Source of the DNA: Protea cynaroides
Taxonomy: Eukaryota; Streptophyta; Magnoliopsida; Proteales; Proteaceae
Direction: 5' to 3'
Length of the DNA: 64,000 nucleotides
NCBI GenBank assembly: GCA_028583415.1
Contig: CM053267.1
Coordinates: 23,568,478-23,632,477, forward strand
The position numbers and the translations under genes are program-made. The first letter of the stretch is position 1; each line of letters begins with the position of its first letter. Shown one piece after another: positions 1-9,047 of this stretch. The notes below the pieces were generated by a model. The model worked only from the letters and a program-made list of their open reading frames with translations, was not told the DNA's origin and made no database searches.

Positions 1-18
1 CAACCTAAGAATCACAAT

Positions 19-30
19 TGGTATCAGAGT
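19..30 (+). promoter_or_regulatory. Primer-binding site, initiator-Met tRNA type
   Basis: TGGTATCAGAGT matches the plant initiator-Met PBS (TGGTATCAGAGC) in 11 of 12 positions. It marks the start of the internal region of the copia element at the left edge. Confidence 0.8.
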
Positions 31-92
31 TGAGTTCCCTAGGGAGGAAGACTAACAGCTTCAGGTACAGATAGAGGTGAGAGGCAGTGAGA

Positions 93-1256
93 ATGACATC
101 AAATGAAGACCAGCATAATATGCACAGAAGAATACCCATATTTGATGGGTCCAGCTACAGTGTTTGGAAAGTTATGATGGGAGCATTTCTGATAGCCCAA
201 GGCTTAGAGTTTGGCTAGCAGTGAAGAACGTATACACACACTTCACAGAAAACATCACAGATGCAGTGGAAATGAAGAAAAGAGAAAATGAGGCCAAAGC
301 AGTCACAACTCTTCTGGCATCTCTTGTTAGCAATGAGCTCACTAGAGTAATCAACTGTCCTACCTCCAAAGAAATTTGGGACAAATTGAAAAGTGTGCAT
401 GAGGGAGACAACAAGATAAAAGAAGCCAAGTTGCAAATTCTGAGATCTCAGTTTGAAAGTCTGAAAAATGGCTGAAGGAGAAACCATTGAGTTCTATCTC
501 AACAGAGTGAATGGCATCACCAATGCAATCAGAGCATTGGGTAAAGAGATAACGGAGATACATGTTGTCAAGAAGGTTCTGAGAACTCTGCCCAAGTTGT
601 ACAATTCAAAGGTGTCTGCACTAGAAGAATTAACTACTTTGGACAGTTTGACCACTGATGATCTACATGACATTCTAATAACCTATGAAATGAGAATGGT
701 TGATGAAATGCCCATAGAGAAAGAAGCAGCTTTTGAAGCCATGAGAAAATTGAAAAATCAAAGAACCAAGTGAGAAGTCAAAAACAAAAGAGGTCAGTGA
801 GTCTAATGACTTAGATGATGAATTGATTGCCTATCTTGCCAGGAGACTTAAAAAGAGAAGTAAAAAATATAAAGGCAAGTCAACATTGACATGCTTCAAC
901 TATGGAGGCATAGGACACTTGGCATCCAAGTGTCCAAAGAAGGAAAAAGTATGACTCAGATGATGAAGTCCTCAAGGAAAGTCAAGATAAGAAAGGAAAG
1001 AAGACATTTGTGCCCAAGAAGAGAAGTTCGCTTACAAAGAAAAACAACTATTCCTTAGATGAATCAGCAAAGGATGATGATGATGATGAGGTTCTCTTCA
1101 TGGTCCTTCTTGATGAGCTTCAAGGGAAAAAGAAAAAAATCTAAAAAGAAAGATGAAGTTGAAGAAGAGCTTGATCTTGAGGCTGAGTTATTTGTAGCTC
1201 TTATAGAATTCAGAACAGAGAGAAAGATGAACAAAAGTTTTAATGATCAGTATAAT
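93..1256 (+). pseudogene. gag: copia gag (UBN2 type), frameshifted
   Basis: Capsid-like protein of a copia retrotransposon. Translation from the ATG at 93 gives an N-terminal segment with IPIFDGSSYSVWK, as in DUF4219. A frameshift near 205 moves into a second frame carrying the alpha-helical UBN2 region (about 220-475), and another shift near 470 leads to the rest of UBN2 (468-773, with a KVSALEELTTLDSLT-type motif). A stop at 773 precedes a lysine-rich linker and a zinc knuckle at 892-933. In the knuckle the second cysteine of the CX2CX4HX4C pattern is tyrosine (CFNYGGIGH), so RNA binding should be lost. Acidic and basic low-complexity sequence follows to the break at 1256. Non-functional. 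Confidence 0.75.
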
Positions 1257-1525
1257 TGTCACACCCCAATTCCGGCTGAACCAGAAGTGTGAGTGAACCG
1301 GCTCTAAACCACGGTTCACACCAGGATCTCAATAGACCGTGTCAACCAATCATTCCCAAGCAATCTAACAAAATCAGAGATATAATACATAGCAGCGAAA
1401 ATAATTTATAACAATGAGCTGAACTAAATGATAAATTAGAAATATTAATTCAATTATTCCATCATCCATTAAAATTTAAATAATATTTAATTACAAGCTT
1501 AACAGAAAATAAAAGAATAAACCAA

Positions 1526-1663
1526 TCACAAAGGAAAGACACAGAAGGAGCACTCGCATAACGCATCATGCTCGTCCTCCACACTCTGTGTCTCCGGGGC
1601 AGCCATCGTCATCGTAGGGTGGGGCGGTCACGAAGTCCTCCACCGTATACCCTGCATCCAAAT
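1526..1663 (-). pseudogene. LTR exon-like ORF, element A copy (frameshifted)
   Basis: Minus-strand segment after a good 3' splice site (CTCTTTTCAG at 1664 and above). The first half reads DLDAGYTVEDFVTAPPY, matching DDAGTSVEDYMNASVF in element B. A one-base shift is then needed to reach a frame reading EHDALCECSFCVFPL and a stop, matching the HDSSCECNSCVFD tail of the sister LTRs. The Cys pattern CECxxCVF is kept although the surrounding DNA is strongly diverged. Unknown function; see the intact copy at 13265-13398. Confidence 0.55.
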
Positions 1664-1669
1664 CTGAAA

Positions 1670-1833
<164 letters not shown>

Positions 1834-2754
1834 GGGTGAGCTACAACACAGCTCAGTAAAGCACAAGACCAATGCAACATCCACATGCATGAGATAACAT
1901 TACAATTTGGGCCAGAGGAAGAACCACAATCCCACGTCCTCCCCCTCATACCCCATACCGTACCAATACCTAAACCCCTATTGGCAAGGGCTTGCAAGTG
2001 GGTTTCGTTTCTAGCCAATCCTAGATGTCATACATGTAGGCTCCACCTTAGTACAGCCGTCTACGGCATAGGGATAGAGCTAGAGCGTGCAGGCTAGGCT
2101 GAAGACCACAATACCTCACCTCCCCCTGATACCCTACCCGCAACAAGCATACCAAGATGGAACTATACGCAAGTAGGCCCTATCCCAACATCACTCCCTA
2201 TGGCATAGGGATAGAGCTAAAGCGTCATGGCCAGGTCAACGTCGACATCGGAGATCACCATGCCACATCACTGTGGCCAGATCAACGTCAACATCGGAGA
2301 CCACCTGCCATAACCTCCCCCTGATACCCCACCCATACCAAGCATGCTAAGATAAGGTGCTACTGAAAGGTGTCGGGGTGAGGAATGATCCCAAGCCCCT
2401 GGCCCTTCCCATTCCACACCCCAACTAAAATAATCACATGTCTAACATCCATCACACCTAGCATATGAAATGCATGAACAGATAAATCAAATAGAAATTA
2501 CACTACATGACATGTGATATGCACAATCCATCAAACAAATCATATAATTTGATACAGAATATAAAGAGCTCCGTAAGGTTTTAATTTAAGTTTCGGGTCT
2601 TGTCCCTTACCTGACGCGTGGTATCAATCCCTTTCGACGTCAGAAATTTCACATACAAGTCCTATACAATCATATTTACATGTTAATTTCCATTTATTAG
2701 AGTTTTAGAAGCCAAAACCAGGCTTTCCCAACCAAACAGAGCTCGGAACACATA

Positions 2755-2955
2755 TCGGTCTCGCACATACCGGTCGCAGGATAGTGCAACCGGTATGGTG
2801 AGACCGGTATACATACCGGATGAACACATACCGGTCTCACTCAGATCTGACTGAGTACGACCGGTATGGTGCCAGCGGTATGCATACCGGATGCACACAT
2901 ACCGGTCTCACTCAGATCTGGCTGAGTGCGACCGGTATGGTGCCAGCGGTATACA
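2755..2955. repeat. CCGGT inverted-repeat array, LTR A block 2
   Basis: About ten copies of CATACCGGTCKCA or its complement, many arranged as short hairpins such as CATACCGGTCGCA, a six-base spacer, then TGCAACCGGTATG. A GAGACCGGTAT form and a CTCAGATCTGnCTGAG spacer recur, giving a local ~85-bp tandem repeat. It occupies the same LTR position as the TGTGGTCGC array of element C. Confidence 0.85.
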
Positions 2956-3624
2956 CCGCGGCCCATACTGCTGGACTAGCCCAAGGGTAGACCCTACGGC
3001 GTGATTCCTAGAGCGAGGTCTCCACGGGTAGCTCCCTAAGGTCTCACCTATCCTCTGCTAGGGTTCGATCCCTGTAAAGTCCTACGGATCGCGGCTAGAA
3101 CGCCGCATAGCGACCCAGATCCGAAAAGAGACAAGAAAAGGCATCCAGGGCATAAATCATCAGATCCACCCTACGGGTAGGTCCCAAGGGTCTCCCTAAT
3201 CAATTGCTAAGGTCCATTCTCCGAAGGGGTCCTACGGATCTTGGCTAGAATGCCAAAAACCAACCAGATCAGAAAGAAAGGCGAAATGGATCTAATCATT
3301 TTTCCATCTGATCTCACGCCGCTTCGCGGCTCCGATCCGATAATCAACACTACAGGAAGGATAGAGCACTTTACCGGTAGCGGTTGTCAATTGGCGGCAT
3401 GTTCCTCCACCAGCGGCTCCTTCCTGGGCGGCGTCTTCCTCCTTGAACCTCCTCACTCCTTCTCCGAATGGATGGGTTTACAAAGAGGTTCACATAGTGT
3501 CTCCCCCTCTATTAATAGAGGGAGGCCGTCCAAGGCACGCTCCCCCTCATATAGAAACTTAAAGTTTCCATTTTTGAGAGCAACACAAGCTGGAGACAGA
3601 CTCCAGCCGTTCCGAACTATACCG

Positions 3625-3725
3625 GTCTCGCACATACCGGTTGCAGGATAGTGCAACCGGTATGGTGAGACCGGTATGCCAAACCGCTGGCCCATACCGG
3701 TCGCAGGATAGTGCGACCGGTATGC
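3625..3725. repeat. CCGGT inverted-repeat array, LTR A block 1
   Basis: Second array, upstream of the promoter position in LTR orientation. It includes a perfect 13-bp stem, CATACCGGTCGCA (3693-3705) and TGCGACCGGTATG (3712-3724), with loop GGATAG. A second near-identical hairpin lies at about 3635-3664. Confidence 0.85.
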
Positions 3726-3890
3726 ACTTAACCGATTTTACACCTTTTTCATACCTGAATTTTACTGGTTCTTCACCTGGCTTCTTGCGTGGTCCCTTGC
3801 CCGGCTTCGCTTTCCGGTCCAGTTATGATTGGGGCACCTGTCATCGCATAAAACCATGGTTAAACCAGGTTTTAAAGCACGGTTCTTACA

Positions 3891-3945
3891 ACTCTACCAC
3901 CCTTAAAAGAAATTTCGTCCCCGAAATTTGCATGTAGGTCTTACA
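3891..3945 (-). repeat. 55-bp duplication of pol end, polypurine tract and LTR start
   Basis: Two consecutive segments each read, on the minus strand, GGGGACGAAATT, then TTTTAAGGG, then TGTAAGA. One ends at 3945 and the other at 3890. A is thus left with two tandem copies of polypurine tract plus LTR start. Either could be the true LTR boundary; 3890 is used here because it gives the inner, longer continuous LTR. Confidence 0.7.
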
Positions 3946-5036
3946 ATTCCCCCTCCCTTAAAAGAATTTCGTCCCCAAAATTGTACGTACCTTCAGAGTC
4001 GAAAAGACGGGGGTATTCTTGTCGCATGGCATCCTCCTCTTCCCAAGTAATTTCCTCTATGTCCTGACTTTTCCAAAGCACTTTGACATAGTAGATATCC
4101 CGCCTTCGAAGATGTTGTACCTTTCTGCTAAGGAGTTGGATTGGCACCACCTCGAAGGTTAAGTCTTCTGTCAACTCTGGGGGATCAGCAACAAGGATAT
4201 GCGAAGGATCTCGCACATACTTCTTCAGTAGGGACACGTGGAAGACATCGTGGACGCTAGACATTGCCGGTGGCAATGCAAGTTGATAGGCCACCTTGCC
4301 GCACCGGGATAGAATTTCATAGGGCCCCACATATCTTGGACATAATTTCCCTTTTCTGCCGAACCGCTTCAGGCCTCGCACTGGTGATACCTTCAAAAAA
4401 ACTTTATCACCTACCATGAATTCAAGATCCCGCCGCCTGTTATCGGCATAGTGCTTCTGACGCACCTGAGCTGTCTTCACCCGGTTCCTGATTTGATCCA
4501 CTGCCTTGCAGGTTTCTTCTACAAATTCAGGTCCAACGATCCTTCTTTCACTGACTTCATCCCATAATAGAGGTGTCCGGCATTTCTTCCCATACAAAGC
4601 CTCGTGTGGGGCCATCTGGATCGTAGACTGGTAACTGTTGTTGTAGGCAAACTCAATGAGAGATAGCTTCTCATCCCAAGCCCCCTTGAAGTCAATAGCA
4701 CATGCCCGAAGCATGTCTTCTAAAATCTGGATGGTCCTTTCTGACTGACCATCTGTTTGAGGGTGGAAGGCTGTGCTAAACTTCAATTTCGTTCCCATTG
4801 CCTTCTGCAGTCATTCCCAGAACCTGGATGTGAAGCGAGGGTCTCTGTCAGACACAATACTTTCTGGGACCCCATGGAGCCTGACTATGTTGTCTACATA
4901 CAACCTTGCCAACTTGTCCATGGTATACTGGGGTCTGACAGGGATAAATCTAGCAGTTTTGGTGAGGCGATCTACAATTACCCATACTGCATTCACCGAC
5001 CTCGGAGTCATGGGTAGACCAGTGACGATACAAAAC
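3941..5036 (-). pseudogene. pol: Integrase C-terminal half with chromodomain (element A pol)
   Basis: C-terminal part of Ty3/gypsy Pol, which integrates the cDNA; the chromodomain is thought to steer integration. From 5011 down: VNAVWVIVDRLTKTARFIPV of the integrase core with its first Asp, then SIVSDRDPRFTSRFWE with the second Asp. One stop codon lies near 4811. FSTAFHPQTDGQSERT with the catalytic Glu starts near 4780, followed by the core end (YNNSYQSTIQMAPHEALYG) and the GPYEILSRCGKVAYQLALP region. A chromodomain-like module (YYVKVLWKSQDIEEITWE) ends near 3995. Apart from the single stop and the 5' truncation this is well preserved, the best-preserved pol segment in the window. Tekay/Del assignment rests on the chromodomain style and the LTR family. 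Confidence 0.85.
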
Positions 5037-5061
5037 TTGAAAGATGCTGGGGTGAGCAGTT
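5037..5061. other. Junction of elements A and B with templated filler
   Basis: Between the last integrase codons of A and the first LTR base of B shared with its relatives lies a short segment containing GATGCTGGGGTGAG (5043-5056). The same 14 bases occur in B's LTR at 5614-5627. This looks like filler copied during repair of a double-strand break. Confidence 0.6.
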
Positions 5062-6413
5062 TTGGAATGACTTCTAACTAAAATCTATCGACTTGTTAGG
5101 TTCTCCTATTGATATAAAAGTGATTCTTAAAACTTGAAAGAGAATCTACACTCAAACAAAGGTGAGGGAACAAGACCTAAACTAATTGCCTAATAATAAA
5201 TTGTTTTTATTTTCTTGAGTCCAATGCCATGACTGATTCTATGCGTGTATGCTTGTAATGTGCATTCAACATGTCATCCAATATTCCTGCTATTAATGTT
5301 CATGCATATTTAATTCTATTTTATTTATGACATGATGATGATGATGATGCTAGGAATAAGCATGTGAATGTATGTATGTGGTTAGTGTGCTTGATGCGAG
5401 TGGAGCATCAGGGGGAGGACGTGACATTGTGGTTTAGCCTGGTCACTAGACTCTAGCTCTATCTCTACTCAAGTCTTGTCCACTGACATCATCATATCGC
5501 CATTACCTTAGCAGAACTATTACGTCGTAGGGTATCAGGGGAGGTGGTCTCGGACCGTGTAGTTTTCGACTCTATCGGGGGGCCTTAGCTCTATCTATAT
5601 GGACATATTGAGGGATGCTGGGGTGAGGCCTTGGATACACTATTTGACATTAGGATTGGTTAGTTGCGAGCCCAGTTTGCAAACCCTCACCAGCAGGGGC
5701 TTATGTGTTGGTATGGGTAGAGTATCAGGGGAAGTGTGATGCGGTGTGGTCCTAAGCACTTTAGCTCTGTCTCTATTCCATAGTGGGTACATGTGGGATG
5801 ACAATAAACGTTAACCTTTGGGCAGCTTCAGACACTCGTGTATAGAGGTTAGGCGGCCACCGAACCTTTCTATAGCACATTGCAAACTTATATACCAGAC
5901 CACAGATATGAATTGAATGCATGCATATGTTTGTTGCATTATTTTGTTTGCTCACTGAGCCGTGTTGTGTGCTCACCCTTTCGACGTCGAATATTTTTAG
6001 TTGATGATGCAGGTACCAGTGTGGAAGATTATATGAATGCTTCTGTGTTCGGATTTGTTGCTGCTATGGAGGCTGAAGTCATAGTGGAGACGCATGACTC
6101 CTCATGTGAGTACAACTCATGCGTTTTCGATTAGATTTTTATTTGAACTATTAAGAAAATATAATTTGATATTTTATTTACTTATGTCTCGATTGATACA
6201 ACATAATTTGATATTTTATTTATGATTATCACAGTTAGATTCCTCAGTTCATTTAATATTAAGACTTCCACTATTGTGTATTTATTCTGATTATGGTTGT
6301 GGATGTGTATGGTTTAATTTAAAAGGACACAGCCTATTAGAGATCCTGGTTGAACCATTGGTTTATTAGCGGTTCATCACACCGTTCTGAATAGTACAGA
6401 ATTGGGTGTGACA
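5062..6413 (+). repeat. Partial LTR of element B (3' part)
   Basis: Ends GGGTGTGACA at 6413, two bases before the PBS. It carries the LTR landmarks of this family: an ATGATGATG run, alternating GCATCAGGGG and TAGCTCTATCTCTA words, CTCACTGAGCC, and the exon-like ORF at 6001-6134. The promoter half with TATA box and word arrays has been lost. Confidence 0.85.
6001..6134 (+). CDS. Conserved LTR exon-like ORF (CECxxCVF peptide), element B copy
   Basis: Open segment of 134 nt that follows an acceptor-like ATATTTTTAG and ends in TAG. It reads VDDAGTSVEDYMNASVFGF... and ends HDSSCEYNSCVFD. Length is identical to the copies in element C and the solo LTR. Compared with C, most changes in the first 30 codons alter the residue, but in the last 13 codons seven of eight changes are silent. 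The frame is open upstream to an ATG at 5880 (84 aa), though the upstream part resembles intron. In this copy the second tail Cys is Tyr. Function unknown; no family recognised. Confidence 0.45.
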
Positions 6414-6416
6414 ACT

Positions 6417-6428
6417 TGGTATCAGAGC
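6417..6428 (+). promoter_or_regulatory. Primer-binding site of element B
   Basis: TGGTATCAGAGC, a perfect match to the initiator-Met PBS, three bases after the LTR end. Confidence 0.9.
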
Positions 6429-6699
6429 TCTCAGACCCTGTCTTGTAAACCAGTATACTACCACAAAAGTTGTGAACTGAGATAGGATAAAAATTTAAAA
6501 GCTGTAATAATAACACACTATAAGCATCTGTGTTATTTGAACAAAAGTTGAAAGAGAATAATACATCTATTAAATGAGAAACAAATTTATATACACTCGA
6601 AGGATGAACAAACGTATATATACAAGTCTAGAGCAGAGTACAGTCCACAACTCAGACAGTTACTCTGAAGTACAAAAAGAAAAATAAAAAGAAAATACA

Positions 6700-8007
6700 T
6701 CAGGAAGCTGGAGGTGATGGGGGAGGTGGTGCCTCGCGGTCTCTGTCATAATCCTCAGCATAGACTCTAGTCAACCAAGCTATCTGAGTCTGGGTCGTCT
6801 GAAAACTAGCTGTGAGATCAGCCACCCACTGAACAGTCATGCACTGAGCATCTAAAAGCTCTCCCACCCTCAGATCTGACATGCACTGAGCATCTAGATG
6901 CTCTCCCATCCTCAGATCAGACATGCGTTGAGCCTCTCTAATCTCATGCAGTATCCCCATCATGTCATCAGGAGGTAGGTGTGAAGGACCAGCCGCATGT
7001 GAAGGACTAGCTGCATAAGAAGGACCAGCTCCCGTAGCATGAGTAGGTGATGGAGGAGGTATGGAATCCCCATCCATGTATAAACGATCATCATCACCCC
7101 TATGAACCCCTGCTCCAGCGGCTGCTGCTGCTGCCTTAGCGTCAGCCATCTCCACTCGAGTACGTGGACGCACCAGAGTGTTCCTCTCATCGTCGCTGAC
7201 CTGAGCATCCCGCATGCCCATCTTACAGATGGCCTCCCAATCTAAAGGTGACGAGAAGGATTTCTCCTGAATCCTCTCATCCACCAAGTCAACACCCAGG
7301 CAGATAAGCAGTGTAGTGATCTTGCATCCATAAGGCAGGTTGCCAACATGACCGGGCAATGTGGCACTAATCATTGTCCGCATAATGATATAAGGGAGGC
7401 AGACAGGCTGCCTAGTGCAGATACAGTACAGCAGGAACTGGGTCAACTGGGAGATCCTCTCGTAGTGCCCACTCTGAGGTATCAGGTTGTGCTGAATAAT
7501 CTTACAATACACCCGAGGCTCTGAACGTAGGTAGATCTCTTTCATCTCCCAGCGATCCTCTCTGATGATCTGACGGTCAATCTCAGCCCTCATCTCCAAT
7601 GAAAAGAACTGGGGCTCTCCGGGAGCACAGAACACCAAGGGGCCGTCATATGAAATGCCCAACAAGTCCGCTAGCTGTCGATAATCAAAGGAAATCTCGA
7701 CTCCCTTGACGTAGCTAGTGATCCTGAGCTCTCTACCCATCTCAGTATCATTGTAATCCCCCACCACTTGGAGATTACAATAAAACTGTCTCATCAAATC
7801 TGGACAAGTACAGGCGTTGTAGGTGATCACAGGAAGCCAGCCCATGTCACCAAAAGCCCTCTCCACATCAAACAAGGCCAGGCTAGCCAAGTCCACCCGA
7901 CGACCTCCCTTTACCTTCTTACGAGCGTAGCGGGCATACTATGCCTCAGCCTCGTTAGAACGGAAGCGGACTGGGTCATGAACCCTGGGTACTTTGGTAC
8001 GAGCCAT
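6700..8007 (-). pseudogene. Antisense Transposase_32-like gene of element B (one stop codon)
   Basis: Coding part of an antisense gene between PBS and gag. The ATG at 8007 gives MARTKVPRVHDPVRF. One TAG near 7940 stands where C has a Gln codon (CAG), and the frame is then open to 6700 (398 aa from the next Met, about 435 aa in all). The order RELRITSYVKGVEISF, ADLLGIS, W-K-I-LRSEPRVY, IIQHNLIPQSGHY, LLYCICTR and LPYG-ITTLL fits the plant 'Transposase_32' (putative plant transposon protein) domain. A Pro/His/Ala-rich linker and a helical C-terminus with repeated MSDLR-GE-LDAQ follow. In LRSEPRVYC this copy and C differ at five third positions and no residue, which argues for past selection. 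Biochemical role unknown. One nonsense change is the only defect seen. Confidence 0.7.
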
Positions 8008-8012
8008 ACTAT

Positions 8013-8455
8013 CTGCAAAAACAAAGAAAAAACAGATACTGGCTTAGTAAAGATGAAAAAACCAAAAATTTCGACATTATAACGACATAAATTGGTTAAA
8101 AGCCTCACTTTTCACCCATACACGTGGGCAGGAGGACTTATATAGATTTTAAACAATCCTGTAAGACTCATACAGTTGGAAATTTTATCTAAAGAGATTA
8201 AATTTGAAGAAATTTCAAGAAATTCAAAAATCTCGACAAATTAGGGCAAAAATGGGAAATTTCAAGTTTCTCGATAACCAACCGATGAAACTCAAATATT
8301 TTTGAGGGCTTTCGTCCATTGAGTCACCAACAACAAAAGTACCCAATAAAAATTGAATTTTTACGATTGGAAAAAATTTAATTTGAAGAAAATGATATAA
8401 ACGAGCAAAAACCTAGTTAGGAAACCCTAAAAACATGAAACCGTAGAGAACATAC
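8013..8455 (-). other. 5'-UTR intron of the antisense gene (B)
   Basis: On the minus strand the donor is CACAG|GTATGTTCTC at 8456/8455 and the acceptor TTTGTTTTTGCAG| at 8013, five bases before the ATG at 8007. Length 443 nt. Both sites are conserved in element C (15312-15706), although the intron body has diverged. Confidence 0.65.
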
Positions 8456-8610
8456 CTGTGGAAGAGGAGTAGATGTCGAAAAGAGAAGCAAAAATCACCA
8501 ATGGGTCGGAGTTGTCACTGTAGCAACTCAGAGGGATGAGCCGAGTCGGAAAGGAGGAGAAAGAATGAGAAATGGATTCAAAATCGGGATTTAAAAACCT
8601 GATTTTTAGT
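8456..8610 (-). promoter_or_regulatory. Antisense promoter and non-coding first exon (B)
   Basis: Upstream of the donor is a pyrimidine-rich segment typical of a 5' UTR, then GGTTTTTAAAT (about 8588-8598 on the minus strand) as a TATA-like element. C has GGTTTTTAAAC at the matching place. The word array lies immediately upstream. Confidence 0.45.
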
Positions 8611-8905
8611 CCTAGGGTCGGAGAATTTGACCAAAACATCCGACCCTCCCTCCGACCCCCTCATCGACCCTCGGCTCTCGGTGATCTGACAGAGAACCAG
8701 GGGTCGATCCTAGGGTCGGACATCCATCGACCCCCTCATAGACCCTCGGCTCTCGGTGATCTGACAGAGAACCAGGGGTCGATCCCAGGGTCGGACATCC
8801 ATCGACCCCCTCATCGACCCTTGGCTCTCGGTAAGTATCAGTGATTCTTAGGGTCGCATGCCCTAGGGTCGAACATCCATCGACCCCCACCATCGACCCT
8901 GTGAT
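8611..8905. repeat. GGGTCG inverted-repeat array between antisense gene and gag (B)
   Basis: About twenty copies of GGGTCG or CGACCC in both orientations, including GGGTCG-(9 nt)-CGACCC hairpins (8713-8733 and one unit later). A 75-bp unit starting CGACCCCC repeats at 8653, 8728 and 8803. Between words sits the spacer GGCTCTCGGTGATCTGACAG, also present in C. Position suggests control of the two divergent genes. Confidence 0.85.
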
Positions 8906-9020
8906 GTAAAATACAGTGTTTTTGACAGAATGATCTGAAAAATTTGAAAATATCATTGATTAGTGGATTTAAATATGAGAATGAAGTATATAATGATTGC
9001 CTCACGTATTCTATGATTTT

Positions 9021-9023
9021 CAG
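9021..9023 (+). promoter_or_regulatory. Conserved 3' splice site upstream of gag (B)
   Basis: TTCTATGATTTTCAG ends at 9023, 24 bases before the gag ATG. Element C has the same 15 bases ending at 16199. A donor would lie in the LTR (AAG|GTATGG in C at 11811/11812), so gag mRNA is probably spliced over the antisense gene. Confidence 0.5.
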
Positions 9024-9047
9024 GCATTCCCACTATCAGAACAGATA

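Larger units (their letters stand above)
1..1256 (+). mobile_element. Ty1/copia retrotransposon, 5' internal fragment
   Basis: The window opens just after a 5' LTR that lies outside it. A primer-binding site at 19-30 is followed by a leader and a degraded gag. The fragment stops at 1256 where the LTR of element A begins, so A inserted into or was joined to this element. The rest of the copia element (protease, integrase, RT) is not seen on the far side of A and B, so a deletion or rearrangement is likely. The DUF4219/UBN2-type Gag is typical of plant copia elements; the lineage is not resolved. Confidence 0.75.

Noticed and set aside
3241..3651. 136-aa ORF in the LTR of element A
   Set aside because: Not conserved in the sister LTRs, crosses the leader and CCGGT array, and shows no domain.
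8653..8877. Regular repeats suggestive of a CRISPR array
   Set aside because: Direct 75-bp tandem units with internal inverted words, no unique spacers, and the genome is eukaryotic.
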